Source of the DNA: Yunchengibacter salinarum
GTDB lineage: Bacteria; Pseudomonadota; Alphaproteobacteria; Sphingomonadales; Kordiimonadaceae
DNA: 64,000 bases
Assembly (NCBI RefSeq): GCF_037658235.1
Contig: NZ_JBBJLN010000002.1
Span: 124,001 to 188,000, forward strand
Direction of reading: 5' to 3'
The notes beneath the pieces are model-generated. The model saw only the letters and a program-made list of their open reading frames with translations, had not been told where the DNA came from and searched no databases. Of this stretch, positions 50,845-58,537 are shown one piece after another. A program made the translations under genes and the position numbers. Numbering within the stretch: position 1 is the first letter of the stretch; every line of letters begins with the position of its first letter.

Positions 50845-51807
50845 TCAGGCGGCTTCTTCGCCTTCTTCCAGTTCGGCGATATATTTTTCCGCTTCCAGTG
50901 CGGCCATGCAGCCCATGCCAGCGGCGGTCACGGCCTGGCGGTAAATCTTGTCCGTCACGTCGCCCGCCGCATAGACACCGGGAATGTCGGTCTGGGCGCT
51001 GTCCGGCTTTTTGAAGATATAGCCCTCATCATCCATGGGAAGCTGGCCCTTGAAGATTTCCGTGGACGGTTTGTGGCCGATGGCGATGAAGACGCCTTCC
51101 ACGCCCAGTTCTTCCTTTTCGCCGGTTTTCTTGTTCATAATGCGGATGCCGGTCACGCCGAGCGGGTCGTCTTCGCCCAGAACTTCATCCAGTTCGCTGT
51201 CCCATTTCATCCGCACATTGGGCTTCTTGAACAGGCGATCCTGCAAGATTTTTTCCGCCCGCAATTCGTCCCGGCGGTGGATCAGGGTCACTTCCGCGCA
51301 CAGATTGGACAGGAACAGGGCTTCTTCCACGGCGGTATTGCCGCCGCCCACCACGGCCACCTTCTTGCCGCGATAGAAGAAGCCGTCGCAGGTGGCGCAG
51401 GCGGATACGCCGTGGCCGTTGAAGCGGGCTTCCGAATCCAGGCCCAGCCATCTGGCCTGCGCGCCGGTGGAGATCACCACCGTATCGGCGGTATAGACGG
51501 TGCCGCTGTCGCCCACGGCGCGCTTGGGGGTGGCGTGCAGGTCCACTTCGGTGATCATGTCGAACACGATTTCCGTGCCCACATTTTCCGCCTGCTGGCG
51601 CATGGCTTCCATCAGGTCGGGGCCCTGCACGGCTTCCGCGAAGCCGGGATAGTTTTCCACGTCCGTTGTAATGGTAAGCTGACCGCCGGCCTGCATTCCG
51701 GTTACGATCAGGGGCTCGATGCTGGCGCGGGCGGCATAGATGGCCGCCGTATAGCCAGCGGGGCCGGACCCGATAATCAGCATCTTGGTGTGTTTGGTGT
51801 CGCTCAT
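50845..51807 (-). CDS. trxB: Thioredoxin-disulfide reductase
   Basis: A 320-residue low-molecular-weight TrxR. FAD motif GSGPAGY at about 13-19, the redox pair C137-AT-C140 in SACATCDGFFY, and NADPH motif VVGGGNTAVEEA. It reduces thioredoxin with NADPH and so supports the peroxiredoxin and peroxidase encoded nearby. The ATG at 51807 has AGGAG upstream. Confidence 0.97.
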   Translation of the reverse strand: MSDTKHTKMLIIGSGPAGYTAAIYAARASIEPLIVTGMQAGGQLTITTDVENYPGFAEAVQGPDLMEAMRQQAENVGTEIVFDMITEVDLHATPKRAVGDSGTVYTADTVVISTGAQARWLGLDSEARFNGHGVSACATCDGFFYRGKKVAVVGGGNTAVEEALFLSNLCAEVTLIHRRDELRAEKILQDRLFKKPNVRMKWDSELDEVLGEDDPLGVTGIRIMNKKTGEKEELGVEGVFIAIGHKPSTEIFKGQLPMDDEGYIFKKPDSAQTDIPGVYAAGDVTDKIYRQAVTAAGMGCMAALEAEKYIAELEEGEEAA

Positions 51808-52014
51808 CGCCTCGCTCCTAAAACCGGATCGTTTTCATGGACTGGCCGCCGGGCCGCGTCGTTTCATTCTCTGCGGTCATAAATAGGGATTTGGCCCATG
51901 GTTGCAAATCAAGAATGCCGATCAGTGTGAGTGATAGGCAAGGCCCGCCGCAAGGGGCGCACCTTGTCGGAAGGCTTTATTGCCCCTAGTTTTATCCCAG
52001 TCAGAGGAGAGCCC

Positions 52015-53037
52015 GTGTCAACATTGAGACATCCCCCATGGCCCGATACCGAGGGCGGCGCCCCCCGGCGTGTCGGCGTGGAACTGGAGTTTGCCGATTA
52101 TCCCGCCGCTGATGCCGCCCGGCTGGTGGCGGCACTGTATGGCGGCACGCTGCATCAGGAAGACCCCCACCGGTTTCGCGTGGCGGACGCGCGCTGGGGC
52201 ACCTTTACGGTTGAACTGGATACCCGATTCGCCCACCCCGACCCGCACGCCGTGCCGGATGATGACGGGCCGGAAGACGATCTGGAAGCGGACTGGCGCC
52301 AGTTTTCCCGTGAAATGGATGCGGGCGCGCGGGAGCTGATCGGCGATGCCTTTCAGGGCGTGGTGCCGACGGAAATCGTGACCCCGCCGGTGCCCTGGTC
52401 TGAACTGGACGGGCTGGACCCGCTGTTCGACCGGCTGCGCGCCGCCGGGGCGCGGGGCACCACGGAAGGCGCCTTTTATGCCTTCGGCCTGCATCTGAAC
52501 CCGGAAGCGGCGCGGCTGGATGCGGACCATCTGACCCGGATGATGCGGGCCTATATGGTGCTATCCCCCTGGCTTAGGGAGCAATCCAGCACGGATTGGA
52601 CGCGGCGGTTGCTGCCCCATGCCAACCCGTTTCCCAAGCCTTATGCGCTGAAGGTGGTGGACCCGTCCTACAGGCCGGACCTGGGCCGGTTGATCGATGA
52701 TTATGGCCACTTCAACCCCACCCGGAACCGGGAACTGGATATGTGGCCCCTGTTCCGTCATCTGGACCCGGCGCGGGTGGACCGCCTGATTCAGGATGGC
52801 CGGATCAAGGCCAGACCCACTTTCCACTATCGCCTGCCGGACATGCGGCTGGCCGAGGCGGGCTGGTCGGCGGTGACGGTCTGGAATAGCTGGATGGCCG
52901 TGGAATCGCTGGCGGCGGACCCGGCCCAACTGGAAAAGGAAGCCCGCGCCTTCATTCAAACCCATGGCCGTGCCCGCCCGGTGCAATGGCTGGAGCGGCT
53001 GATGGCCTGGTGGGAGGGCCCCGATGGCGCGCGCTGA
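52015..53037 (+). CDS. Amidoligase family protein (glutamine-synthetase-like fold)
   Basis: 340 residues from a GTG with AGGAG 5 nt upstream (a frame to 51931 exists but lacks a good start). RRVGVELEFADYPAADAARLVAALYGG near 20-45 and TFTVELDTRF near 65-74 match the amidoligase domain; the E-x-E of VGVELEF is the metal/ATP-binding acidic motif of the COOH-NH2 ligase fold. Later YAFGLHLNPEA, WLREQSSTDWTRRLLPHANPFP and WPLFRHLD segments are characteristic. Such enzymes form amide bonds in small metabolites or peptides. It overlaps by 14 nt a glutamine amidotransferase gene, a pairing described for this family. The product is unknown. Confidence 0.85.
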   Translation: MSTLRHPPWPDTEGGAPRRVGVELEFADYPAADAARLVAALYGGTLHQEDPHRFRVADARWGTFTVELDTRFAHPDPHAVPDDDGPEDDLEADWRQFSREMDAGARELIGDAFQGVVPTEIVTPPVPWSELDGLDPLFDRLRAAGARGTTEGAFYAFGLHLNPEAARLDADHLTRMMRAYMVLSPWLREQSSTDWTRRLLPHANPFPKPYALKVVDPSYRPDLGRLIDDYGHFNPTRNRELDMWPLFRHLDPARVDRLIQDGRIKARPTFHYRLPDMRLAEAGWSAVTVWNSWMAVESLAADPAQLEKEARAFIQTHGRARPVQWLERLMAWWEGPDGAR

Positions 53038-53764
53038 CGAAGGCCAGGCGCCGGGCAACCCCGCCGCCTGGCGGGGAAGCCGCCCGCGAATCGGTGTCAC
53101 CACATCCGAATATAAAAGCCGGATCGCCTGGTGGTGCGACTGGCTGGCCGTGTGGCGGGCCGGGGGCGCGCCGGTGCGGATCACCCCCGCGCGCCGGGTG
53201 GACCCGGCGACCCTTGCCGGGCTGGTGGTGGGCGGCGGTGATGATATCGGCGCCACGCTCTATGGCGGCGAACTGACCGTGGATGTGCGGCTGGACCCGG
53301 ACAGGGACGCGCTGGAACTGGACCTGTTGCAGGCTTTTGACGGCACGGGCAAGCCGGTGCTCGGCATCTGTCGCGGCGCCCAGATGATGAATGTGCATTA
53401 TGGCGGCACATTGCATCACGACATCAGCGAAAAGCTGGGGGTGCGAAACCCGCCGCGCACGGTGATGCCGCTCAGGACCATCCGCATCGTGGAAGAAAGC
53501 CGCCTGCATGGGATTGTGCGGCGCCGGCAGGCCCGCATCAACAGCCTGCACCATCAGGCGATGGACCGGATCGGCGACGGCCTGACCGTGGTGGCCCGCG
53601 ACCGCGACAGGATCGTGCAGGCCATAGAACGCAGCGGCGAGCGCTTCATGGTGGGTGTGCAGTGGCACCCGGAATTTCTTATTTTCGACCGTGCCCAGCA
53701 GCGCCTGTTCCGCGCGCTTGTGGCGGCGGCGCGGGAACGGGTGCCCGCCCCGAACCGGGCCTGA
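53024..53764 (+). CDS. Gamma-glutamyl-GABA hydrolase-type class I glutamine amidotransferase
   Basis: 246 residues of the peptidase C26 (PuuD-like) family. The nucleophile is C116 in GICRGAQMMNV; the His-Glu pair is H215-P-E217 in VQWHPEFL. GGGDDIGATLYGGE (about 70-83) is typical of the family. It hydrolyses gamma-glutamyl amides or supplies ammonia; coupled with the amidoligase it may complete or edit that product. It starts inside the end of the amidoligase gene (14-nt overlap), so the pair is cotranscribed. Confidence 0.92.
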   Translation: MARADEGQAPGNPAAWRGSRPRIGVTTSEYKSRIAWWCDWLAVWRAGGAPVRITPARRVDPATLAGLVVGGGDDIGATLYGGELTVDVRLDPDRDALELDLLQAFDGTGKPVLGICRGAQMMNVHYGGTLHHDISEKLGVRNPPRTVMPLRTIRIVEESRLHGIVRRRQARINSLHHQAMDRIGDGLTVVARDRDRIVQAIERSGERFMVGVQWHPEFLIFDRAQQRLFRALVAAARERVPAPNRA

Positions 53765-53788
53765 TGCCGGGGCACGGGCCTGGAAAAA

Positions 53789-53815
53789 TGCCCGGCCAGC
53801 GGGGCTGACCGGGCA
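53789..53815. terminator. Terminator between the amidotransferase and peroxiredoxin genes
   Basis: TGCCCGG and CCGGGCA pair around a GC-rich loop; it lies between two convergent stop codons and can serve both directions. Confidence 0.65.
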
Positions 53816-53840
53816 CGCATTTCAGGCTTGAAAGGGCGGC

Positions 53841-54446
53841 CTAGAGCTTTTCGGTGTGCTTGGCCAGATAGTCGGCCACGCCGGCCTGATCGGCCTTCAT
53901 GCCTTCGTCGCCTTCGTTCCAGCCGGCGGGGCATACCTCGCCATGCTCTTCGTGGAACTGAAGCGCTTTTACCAGGCGCACGAATTCATCCACATTGCGG
54001 CCCAGCGGCAGGAAGTTCACATACTGGTGCCACACATTGCCGTCCTTGCCGATCAGGAAGGTGCCGCGCAGGGCCACGCCGTCCTCTTCGATCAGCACGT
54101 CATAATCGCGGGCGATCTGCTTGGTGATGTCGGCCACCAGCGGGAATTTTACCGGGCCGATGCCGCCTTTTTCCACCGGCGTTTCACGCCATGCAAAGTG
54201 GCTGAACTGGCTGTCGATGGAAATGCCCACCACTTTCACGCCCAGCTTTTCGAACTGTTCCATGCGGTTGTTGAACGCCAGGATTTCGGACGGGCAGACG
54301 AAGGTAAAGTCCAGCGGATAGAAGAAGATCAGGCCATAATCGTCGCCGATATACTCCTTCAGATTGAAGCCTTCCTTGATGGTGCCATCGCCCATCACGG
54401 CGGTGGCGGTGAAATCGGGTGCGGGTTTGCCTGCAAGTACGGCCAT
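53841..54446 (-). CDS. 2-Cys peroxiredoxin, AhpC/Prx1 type
   Basis: 201 residues. The peroxidatic Cys is C51 in PLDFTFVCPSEI; the resolving Cys is at about 172 in GEVCPAGW, as in typical 2-Cys Prx1/AhpC enzymes that form decamers. It reduces H2O2 and alkyl hydroperoxides. There is no AhpF gene nearby; TrxB, 2.4 kb away, could supply electrons through thioredoxin. GAGGAGG 6 nt before the ATG at 54446 fixes the start. Confidence 0.95.
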   Translation of the reverse strand: MAVLAGKPAPDFTATAVMGDGTIKEGFNLKEYIGDDYGLIFFYPLDFTFVCPSEILAFNNRMEQFEKLGVKVVGISIDSQFSHFAWRETPVEKGGIGPVKFPLVADITKQIARDYDVLIEEDGVALRGTFLIGKDGNVWHQYVNFLPLGRNVDEFVRLVKALQFHEEHGEVCPAGWNEGDEGMKADQAGVADYLAKHTEKL

Positions 54447-54494
54447 GGTCGTCCTCCTCATGAATGCGTTGGACCGGCGGGGTGCCGGTGGGCG

Positions 54495-54519
54495 CCCCGA
54501 AGGCATGTCACCTTCGGGG
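54495..54519 (-). promoter_or_regulatory. Hairpin upstream of the peroxiredoxin gene
   Basis: CCCCGAAGG and CCTTCGGGG pair perfectly across a 7-nt loop, 49 nt upstream of the peroxiredoxin ATG. It may terminate transcription from the upstream AT-rich orphan, or lie in the mRNA leader. The rest of 54447-54654 shows no gene. Confidence 0.4.
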
Positions 54520-54654
54520 GTCTGCCCCTGTTGTAGGGTGTAACGAACGCGGCGCCAACCGATGCTTTTGGTTCAGTCTGATCGACTGCATCAATCAGCC
54601 GCGCCCGCCGCACGCATCAAAGGACATAGGCACCCCGCCCGCGCCTTCAAGGGT

Positions 54655-55131
54655 TCAAGGGGCCAGCTTTTTCAGGATGGTATCCCAGTGGGAATAGTTG
54701 AAGACGTCATCCTTCACCTTTTCGAAAATTTCGTTACGAGCCTTAAATATCTGCGACCTTTGCTGCCTATCCATGTTTTCTTCGTCTATATCCGCCATAG
54801 GGTTGTAATAATAACCCTTGTGTCTGAAGTAACGATGGAGGTGAGTCTCTCCATGGGTTTTGCCAAATAAAGATGGAAGACCAGTTCCCTTGTTAACAGC
54901 TATTGCATTTACCGGTGGCATATTAGGTTCATTCTCCCAAAGATAATTTTGCCCTGTGCCGGCGATATGCCCTATTTGTCTGGTGTATGTTTTATCTGTG
55001 AAATCTTGGGTCCTCAAAAGATAAGCGACGTCTTTATAGGGAATTACATTTTTGTTTTTCGCTGAATGGGCGAGTATCGCCATCACAGGGCGCCAAAGAA
55101 ATTTTATATATTCAGGGGCATTTGCATCCAT
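54655..55131 (-). CDS. AT-rich orphan protein, family not recognised
   Basis: 158 residues. No signal peptide or membrane segment. The sequence has a globular start (EYIKFLWRPVMAILAHSAKNKNVIPYKDVAYLLR), a central GTGQNYLWENEPNMPPVNAIAVNKGTGLPSLF region, then a charged helical C-terminus (EENMDRQQRSQIFKARNEIFEKVKDDVF). Composition is clearly more AT-rich than its neighbours, suggesting transfer. GGAG 8 nt before the ATG supports translation. It is preceded by a strong terminator, so it probably has its own promoter or depends on readthrough. I cannot assign a function. Confidence 0.6.
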   Translation of the reverse strand: MDANAPEYIKFLWRPVMAILAHSAKNKNVIPYKDVAYLLRTQDFTDKTYTRQIGHIAGTGQNYLWENEPNMPPVNAIAVNKGTGLPSLFGKTHGETHLHRYFRHKGYYYNPMADIDEENMDRQQRSQIFKARNEIFEKVKDDVFNYSHWDTILKKLAP

Positions 55132-55156
55132 TTTAATGTCTCCATACTACTTTATT

Positions 55157-55183
55157 CCTGAGGGTGAAAAATACACCCTCAGG
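55157..55183 (-). terminator. Terminator after the FadL-type porin gene
   Basis: A perfect 10-bp stem CCTGAGGGTG / CACCCTCAGG with a 7-nt A/T loop, 13 nt beyond the porin stop. Confidence 0.75.
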
Positions 55184-55196
55184 AAGTGTTGTCACG

Positions 55197-56465
55197 TCAA
55201 AATGTCCAGCTAATGCCGAACTGGATGTGGACTTCCTCTATGTTGAATAGCTCGGTTCCGCCAAAGCTGGTATTGCCGTCAAAGGCGTAATTGGCGCCGA
55301 AGTCCGCGGTGATGGTGTCTGTCAGGTCGATGCCGACCCCGGCGGAAATCTGTTTCTGCCAATAGGGCTGTGTGATGGTGGCCTGCACCAGTTGCACCAC
55401 CGGCGGGCTGACGGGCAGGGGCGCGGGGGCGCCGCCGGGGCCGACGGGGGCGAGGATGCTCTCAAGGCTGCCAAGGCTGGTGGCGCCGCTCACGTCTTTT
55501 TTCCTGAGTTCGGAATGCAGCGCGAAACCGGTGCGCAGGCGCCAGCCATGGCCCGTGTCGTATTCCGCGCCCATGGCAAGCGTGGTCTGGTCCTGCCAGA
55601 TGTCGCGGAAGCCCTGTGCGCTGCCATATTCAAGCTGGATCACGTCCACTTCCAGGCTGAGGGTGCTGGAAAAGCTGTCCGTGGTGGCGATGCCAAAGTG
55701 AAATTCCTGCGGCTGATCCAGGGTCACATCGGAAAAGACCGGCTGTGCGCCCGGCCCCAGGTCCGTGGCGGTCACGTCGTTGAAGGTCTGGTCCAGCTTG
55801 CTGGCATAGGACGCGCCCAGCATCACCGGGCCCAGATCATAAGTGGCCCCGATCAGGCCGCGAAACCCCACCTGTTCCTTCAGGCCGGTATCGCTGGCCA
55901 GCCCGAATTCCAGCAGGCCATAGGTCATCTGGCCGGTCAGGCCCAGGGTCAGTCGATCCGTCACCTCATATGCCGCGCCCAGATTGGCGCCAAACAGCAT
56001 ATAGGTCACCTGCGGCGACAGCGGCGCATTGCGGAAATCAGAGCCCAGCCCAGAGATTACCCCGATGCCGCCGCCCAGCACCAGCCGGTCGTTCACCCGC
56101 TGGCGAACGGCCACTTGCGGCAGCACATACTGGTTGAATTCCGATTTCTGTTCGAAGGCGGGCACGATGGAGCCATCATGCCGGGCGCCCGGCTGCACAT
56201 GCATATAGGCGGCGCCCACCTGAAAGGAGGTATCCCCGCTTTCCTGTGCCATGGTGGCGGGATTGCCGAAAACGCTGGCATAGACATCCCTGGGCCGCAC
56301 ATAGCCCGCCCCGGCCATGGCGCCGGTGGCGGGGCTGGTGGTCAGGTTGAAATTGGCCCCCAGATTGGTGGCCGCCGCCGGGGTGGCGGCAAGCGTGGCC
56401 GTGGTGGCGACGCCCGCAAACAGAACCTGGCGGATATGACGGGGCAGACGGGTGGCATTGGACAT
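55197..56465 (-). CDS. OmpP1/FadL/TodX family outer membrane transporter
   Basis: 422 residues. The signal peptide spans about 1-33 (ATPAAA), then TNLGANFNLTTSPATGAMAGAGYVRPRDVYASVFGNPATMAQ, the FadL N-terminal hatch with the NPA motif. A beta-barrel follows, ending in VHIQFGISWTF with C-terminal Phe. FadL proteins let long-chain fatty acids or other hydrophobic compounds cross the outer membrane. The ATG at 56465 has AAGGAG 7 nt upstream. It follows the chemoreceptor gene by 40 nt on the same strand. Confidence 0.92.
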   Translation of the reverse strand: MSNATRLPRHIRQVLFAGVATTATLAATPAAATNLGANFNLTTSPATGAMAGAGYVRPRDVYASVFGNPATMAQESGDTSFQVGAAYMHVQPGARHDGSIVPAFEQKSEFNQYVLPQVAVRQRVNDRLVLGGGIGVISGLGSDFRNAPLSPQVTYMLFGANLGAAYEVTDRLTLGLTGQMTYGLLEFGLASDTGLKEQVGFRGLIGATYDLGPVMLGASYASKLDQTFNDVTATDLGPGAQPVFSDVTLDQPQEFHFGIATTDSFSSTLSLEVDVIQLEYGSAQGFRDIWQDQTTLAMGAEYDTGHGWRLRTGFALHSELRKKDVSGATSLGSLESILAPVGPGGAPAPLPVSPPVVQLVQATITQPYWQKQISAGVGIDLTDTITADFGANYAFDGNTSFGGTELFNIEEVHIQFGISWTF

Positions 56466-56505
56466 GGATTGTCTCCTTGATGAAAAGGGGGGCGAGGCGC
56501 CGCGT

Positions 56506-58263
56506 TTACGCCTTGCGCAGGTCTTCGGCGAGTGACTGAAACCGCTGCCTGAGGGAGTCGGTCGCACGGTTGACTTCGCCGCTCTGACGGGTGACATCCT
56601 CCACGCTGCCGGTGGTGGTGTCGGCGGTTTCGCTCACCCTAGAGATGGCCTTGTCCAACTCGGCGGCGGCACCGTTGGCGTGGCTGATGTTCTCCGTGAT
56701 GTCGCGGGTGGCCTCGGTCTGCTGCCCCACCGCGTGGGCCACATCCTCCGCCGCTTTTTCGATCGCCTCGAACCGGTCGCTGACGGTGCCCATGGCATCC
56801 ACGGCCACCTTGCCGGTTTCCTGAAGCCGGGCCACCTGGGCCTCGATTTCCGCGGTGGCCTTGCCGGTCTGGCTGGCCAGGCTCTTCACCTCGCTGGCCA
56901 CCACGGCAAAGCCCTTGCCCGCATCGCCCGCGCGGGCGGCCTCAATGGTGGCGTTGAGCGCCAGCAGGTTGGTCTGTTCGGCGATGTCGCGGATCAGGTC
57001 CACCACGCGGCTGATTTCCATGGCGCCGTCCGACAGGCCGGAGACACGCTCCCGCGCGGCGCCCAGACCTTCGCCGGACTCCTTGATCGCCTGGGAGGTA
57101 TCGTTGAGCCGCGAGGTGATTTCCTCGAATGCCGTGGCCAGTTCCTCCGCCGCCGAGGCGATGGTTTGCAGATTCTGACTGCTCTGCTTGCTGGACCCTT
57201 CGGCGGATTCCGCGGTTTCGGCGGCATTGCGCGCCATGTGGTCCAGCCCGTCGGCGGTGTCCTCCAGGCTGTGGGCAAGGCGGGCCAGGGCCTTGAAGTC
57301 TTCCTCGCTGGCAGTCTGGAAGTGCTGGACGATGGCTTCCACCTTTTCGGCCCGCCGGGCGCGTTCTTCGGTTTCGGCGCGTTCGCGCTCCAGCTTGGCG
57401 CCTTCCTCCCGGCGGCGCGCTTCCTCGGCGCGGCGTTCCTGTTCCAGCCGTTCTTCCTGTTCCTTTTGCCGGGCCTGTTGGGTTTCGCGGTTTTCCAGGG
57501 CGGCGGTGCGGAACGATTCGAAGGTGCGCATCAGGCCGCCAATGGTGTCGCGCCGCTGGCTGGCCGGAACCGGTGTATCGATGTCGCCGTGGGCGATCCG
57601 GTCGGCAATGCCGCTGACTCTGTGGATCGAGCGCCGAATGGACAGCAGCGAGGCCAGCATCACCACACCCAAAGCCGCCGCCATCAGCACGGTCATGCCG
57701 ATCATGGACAGCTTGATGAAGGAAACGGTGGCCTCCACCGGGGCCTCGAAGGCGCTGGAATTCTGCCGGAAAGCCCGGTCGGCCCGGTCCAGCCGGTCCA
57801 GCAGGGCGGCGCGTTCCATGCTGCCGCGGTCATATGCCTTCAACGCGGCTTCCGCCTTGTCGGCGGCATCGATGTCATCCCGACAGATATCGAGCGCATG
57901 GGCCGTGCCGATCATTTTCATCACCAGCACGTCGAGAAAATTTACCGTGTTCAGGCAGCCCTCCGGCTGTGCCCGCACCAGGGCGAGTGTCCGCGTCAAT
58001 CCCGCCGGAGAGCGGCTCTGGTCCGCTTTCAGCGTCGCCAGATCGCGGCTAAACTCATAGGAATATTTGTAATGCTTGTAATTGAGGTAATGAAACTTGG
58101 CGCCCTTGGCCAATTCGAATTGGCCGAAAATGGCCACCACCGCAAGAACAGCCACCAATGCAAGGTTAAGACGGATGCGATACCCGATGGAACGATTGTC
58201 GAACCTGCGAATTAAGGGGGAAAGGAAGCGTGCGGGGTCCAGCTTGGGCGGGGAATTGTCCAC
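56506..58263 (-). CDS. Transmembrane methyl-accepting chemotaxis protein
   Basis: 585 residues. TM1 is at about 31-48 (LNLALVAVLAVVAIFG); a periplasmic sensing region at about 50-183 matches no named domain I recognise; TM2 is at about 186-207. HAMP covers about 208-260 (RRSIHRVSGIADRIAHGDIDTPVP), followed by a long Glu/Arg coiled coil (265-315) and the signalling domain (about 320-580) with the tip EQTNLLALNATIEAARAGDAGKGFAVVASEVKSLA in two parts. It signals to CheA/CheW. The ligand is unknown. A CtrA-like box lies 83 nt upstream of its ATG. Confidence 0.93.
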   Translation of the reverse strand: MDNSPPKLDPARFLSPLIRRFDNRSIGYRIRLNLALVAVLAVVAIFGQFELAKGAKFHYLNYKHYKYSYEFSRDLATLKADQSRSPAGLTRTLALVRAQPEGCLNTVNFLDVLVMKMIGTAHALDICRDDIDAADKAEAALKAYDRGSMERAALLDRLDRADRAFRQNSSAFEAPVEATVSFIKLSMIGMTVLMAAALGVVMLASLLSIRRSIHRVSGIADRIAHGDIDTPVPASQRRDTIGGLMRTFESFRTAALENRETQQARQKEQEERLEQERRAEEARRREEGAKLERERAETEERARRAEKVEAIVQHFQTASEEDFKALARLAHSLEDTADGLDHMARNAAETAESAEGSSKQSSQNLQTIASAAEELATAFEEITSRLNDTSQAIKESGEGLGAARERVSGLSDGAMEISRVVDLIRDIAEQTNLLALNATIEAARAGDAGKGFAVVASEVKSLASQTGKATAEIEAQVARLQETGKVAVDAMGTVSDRFEAIEKAAEDVAHAVGQQTEATRDITENISHANGAAAELDKAISRVSETADTTTGSVEDVTRQSGEVNRATDSLRQRFQSLAEDLRKA

Positions 58264-58323
58264 GGGGCACCTCTGTGATGGTCAGGATGTTGATGTCGCT
58301 AGTAACGATACGCTCACAACACC

Positions 58324-58339
58324 ATCACAGATTTGTGAT
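58324..58339. promoter_or_regulatory. Perfect inverted repeat upstream of the chemoreceptor gene
   Basis: ATCACA-GATT-TGTGAT, a perfect 6-bp palindrome with a 4-nt centre, 61 nt before the chemoreceptor ATG. Operator-like; the orientation is the reverse of a CRP site. Confidence 0.4.
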
Positions 58340-58345
58340 TCGGAA

Positions 58346-58360
58346 TTAAAAAAGCTTTAA
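58346..58360. promoter_or_regulatory. CtrA-type box TTAA-N7-TTAA
   Basis: TTAA-AAAAGCT-TTAA, an exact CtrA full-site spacing, 83 nt upstream of the chemoreceptor ATG. Motility and chemotaxis genes are common CtrA targets in alphaproteobacteria. Confidence 0.5.
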
Positions 58361-58455
58361 AGTCATCGGGTTGTGCCGCACCCCCTGGTTGAAGTCGCCA
58401 TCAAGCCGCTGTTAATATTATTAAAATTTTTTCGATGATATCGACGCACCCGGCC

Positions 58456-58464
58456 TGTGGATAA
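58456..58464 (-). promoter_or_regulatory. Consensus DnaA box
   Basis: TGTGGATAA, the complement of TTATCCACA, directly beside an AT-rich tract (58411-58440) and 96 nt from the CtrA-like box, all in the 274-nt gap between the chemoreceptor and PAS-like genes. Confidence 0.4.
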
Positions 58465-58537
58465 CGGGCTTGTGCGCGTGGAGATTGGGGCGTTTCCCTC
58501 GCTGATTGCGGGGTGTGCGGCGCGGGGGCCGTCGCCG

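Noticed and set aside
58264..58537. Chromosomal replication origin
   Set aside because: Only one DnaA box, a short AT tract, and no origin-linked genes (hemE, dnaA, parAB, rpmH) nearby; kept only as a regulatory region.
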